NCBI GenBank assembly: GCA_031253875.1
Contig: JAIRVN010000159.1
Span: forward strand, 1 to 6,485
DNA from: Deltaproteobacteria bacterium
GTDB taxonomy: Bacteria; Desulfobacterota; Desulfovibrionia; Desulfovibrionales; Desulfovibrionaceae
Direction: 5' to 3'
Length of the DNA: 6,485 nucleotides
The position numbers were made by a program, and so were the translations under genes. This document shows, piece after piece, positions 6,436 through 6,485 of this stretch. Below the pieces are notes generated by a model, which was given only the letters and a program-made list of their open reading frames with translations, was not told the DNA's origin and searched no databases. The first letter of the stretch is position 1; each line of letters starts with the position of its first letter.

Positions 6436-6485
6436 ATCCGTTTTTGAGCAGGGAGTGAAGCCCCGCCGGAGTATGGCAGGGCGCT

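Larger units (their letters stand above)
6290..6485 (-). promoter_or_regulatory. Upstream non-coding region of the operon; promoter expected but not resolved
   Basis: No convincing gene was found here on either strand. Several frames are open, but only because stops are rare in this GC-rich stretch. The part nearest the response regulator (about 6305-6350) is AT-rich compared with the rest and is the likely promoter area. A minus-strand TTGGCA at 6336-6341 resembles a -35 box, but no -10 box sits 16-18 nt downstream, so no promoter is called. A 12-bp near-palindrome, GGCATAAATGCC (6369-6380), could be an operator. A weak ATCTT/AAGAT hairpin lies at 6331-6344. The operon promoter may also lie to the right of the window if an upstream gene is co-transcribed. 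Confidence 0.4.

Noticed and set aside
6290..6436. N-terminal extension of the response regulator to 182 residues
   Set aside because: The receiver fold begins at the ATG at 6289, which has a strong GGAGG. The extension is basic, Cys-rich and unlike receiver proteins, and it would cover the hairpin region.
6252..6485. Minus-strand frame open from the right edge, possibly the end of an upstream gene
   Set aside because: All three minus frames are open here. The translated product is arginine-rich with no recognisable motif, overlaps the response-regulator start and crosses the hairpin.
1..6485. tRNA, rRNA, CRISPR arrays, insertion sequences or prophage parts
   Set aside because: No cloverleaf-like genes, regularly spaced repeats, transposase or phage motifs were seen on either strand.

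Overview
The window is about 6.5 kb of gene-dense, moderately GC-rich bacterial DNA. All recognisable genes lie on the minus strand and read as one tightly packed operon. From right to left these are: an upstream non-coding region with a terminator-like hairpin (6290-6485); a stand-alone CheY-type response regulator (5888-6289); two large paralogous PEP-synthase-like proteins of 857 aa (3314-5887) and 890 aa (640-3312); and the 5' end of a copper-type P1B ATPase (1-622, running off the left edge). Junctions are 0 nt, 1 nt and 17 nt, so co-transcription and translational coupling are likely.

The organism cannot be fixed from sequence alone. Large PEP/pyruvate-binding-domain proteins with a private C-terminal domain, next to single-domain response regulators, are something I associate from memory with Deltaproteobacteria, especially Desulfovibrio-like sulfate reducers. 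This is a low-to-moderate confidence inference.

The most interesting content is the paralogue pair. Both proteins have the same layout: an N-terminal helical region, a PEP-synthase-type ATP-grasp domain, a phosphohistidine swivel domain, and then a C-terminal domain of about 250 residues in place of the PEP/pyruvate TIM barrel. The downstream copy (890 aa) keeps the ATP-site residues and the swivel histidine (H540). The upstream copy (857 aa) has lost the lysine, the Ser-Ser/acidic/AGQ loop, the glutamine and the histidine (now R502), yet its frame is intact and its C-terminal domain is well conserved. It looks like a retained pseudoenzyme.

My working hypothesis is that the active copy makes a phosphohistidine from ATP but passes the phosphate to something other than pyruvate. 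Candidates are a substrate bound by the new C-terminal domain, or the co-encoded receiver protein. The degenerate partner would act as a regulatory or scaffolding subunit. No histidine kinase is seen in the window. A link to copper homeostasis is suggested only by the adjacent copA-like gene.
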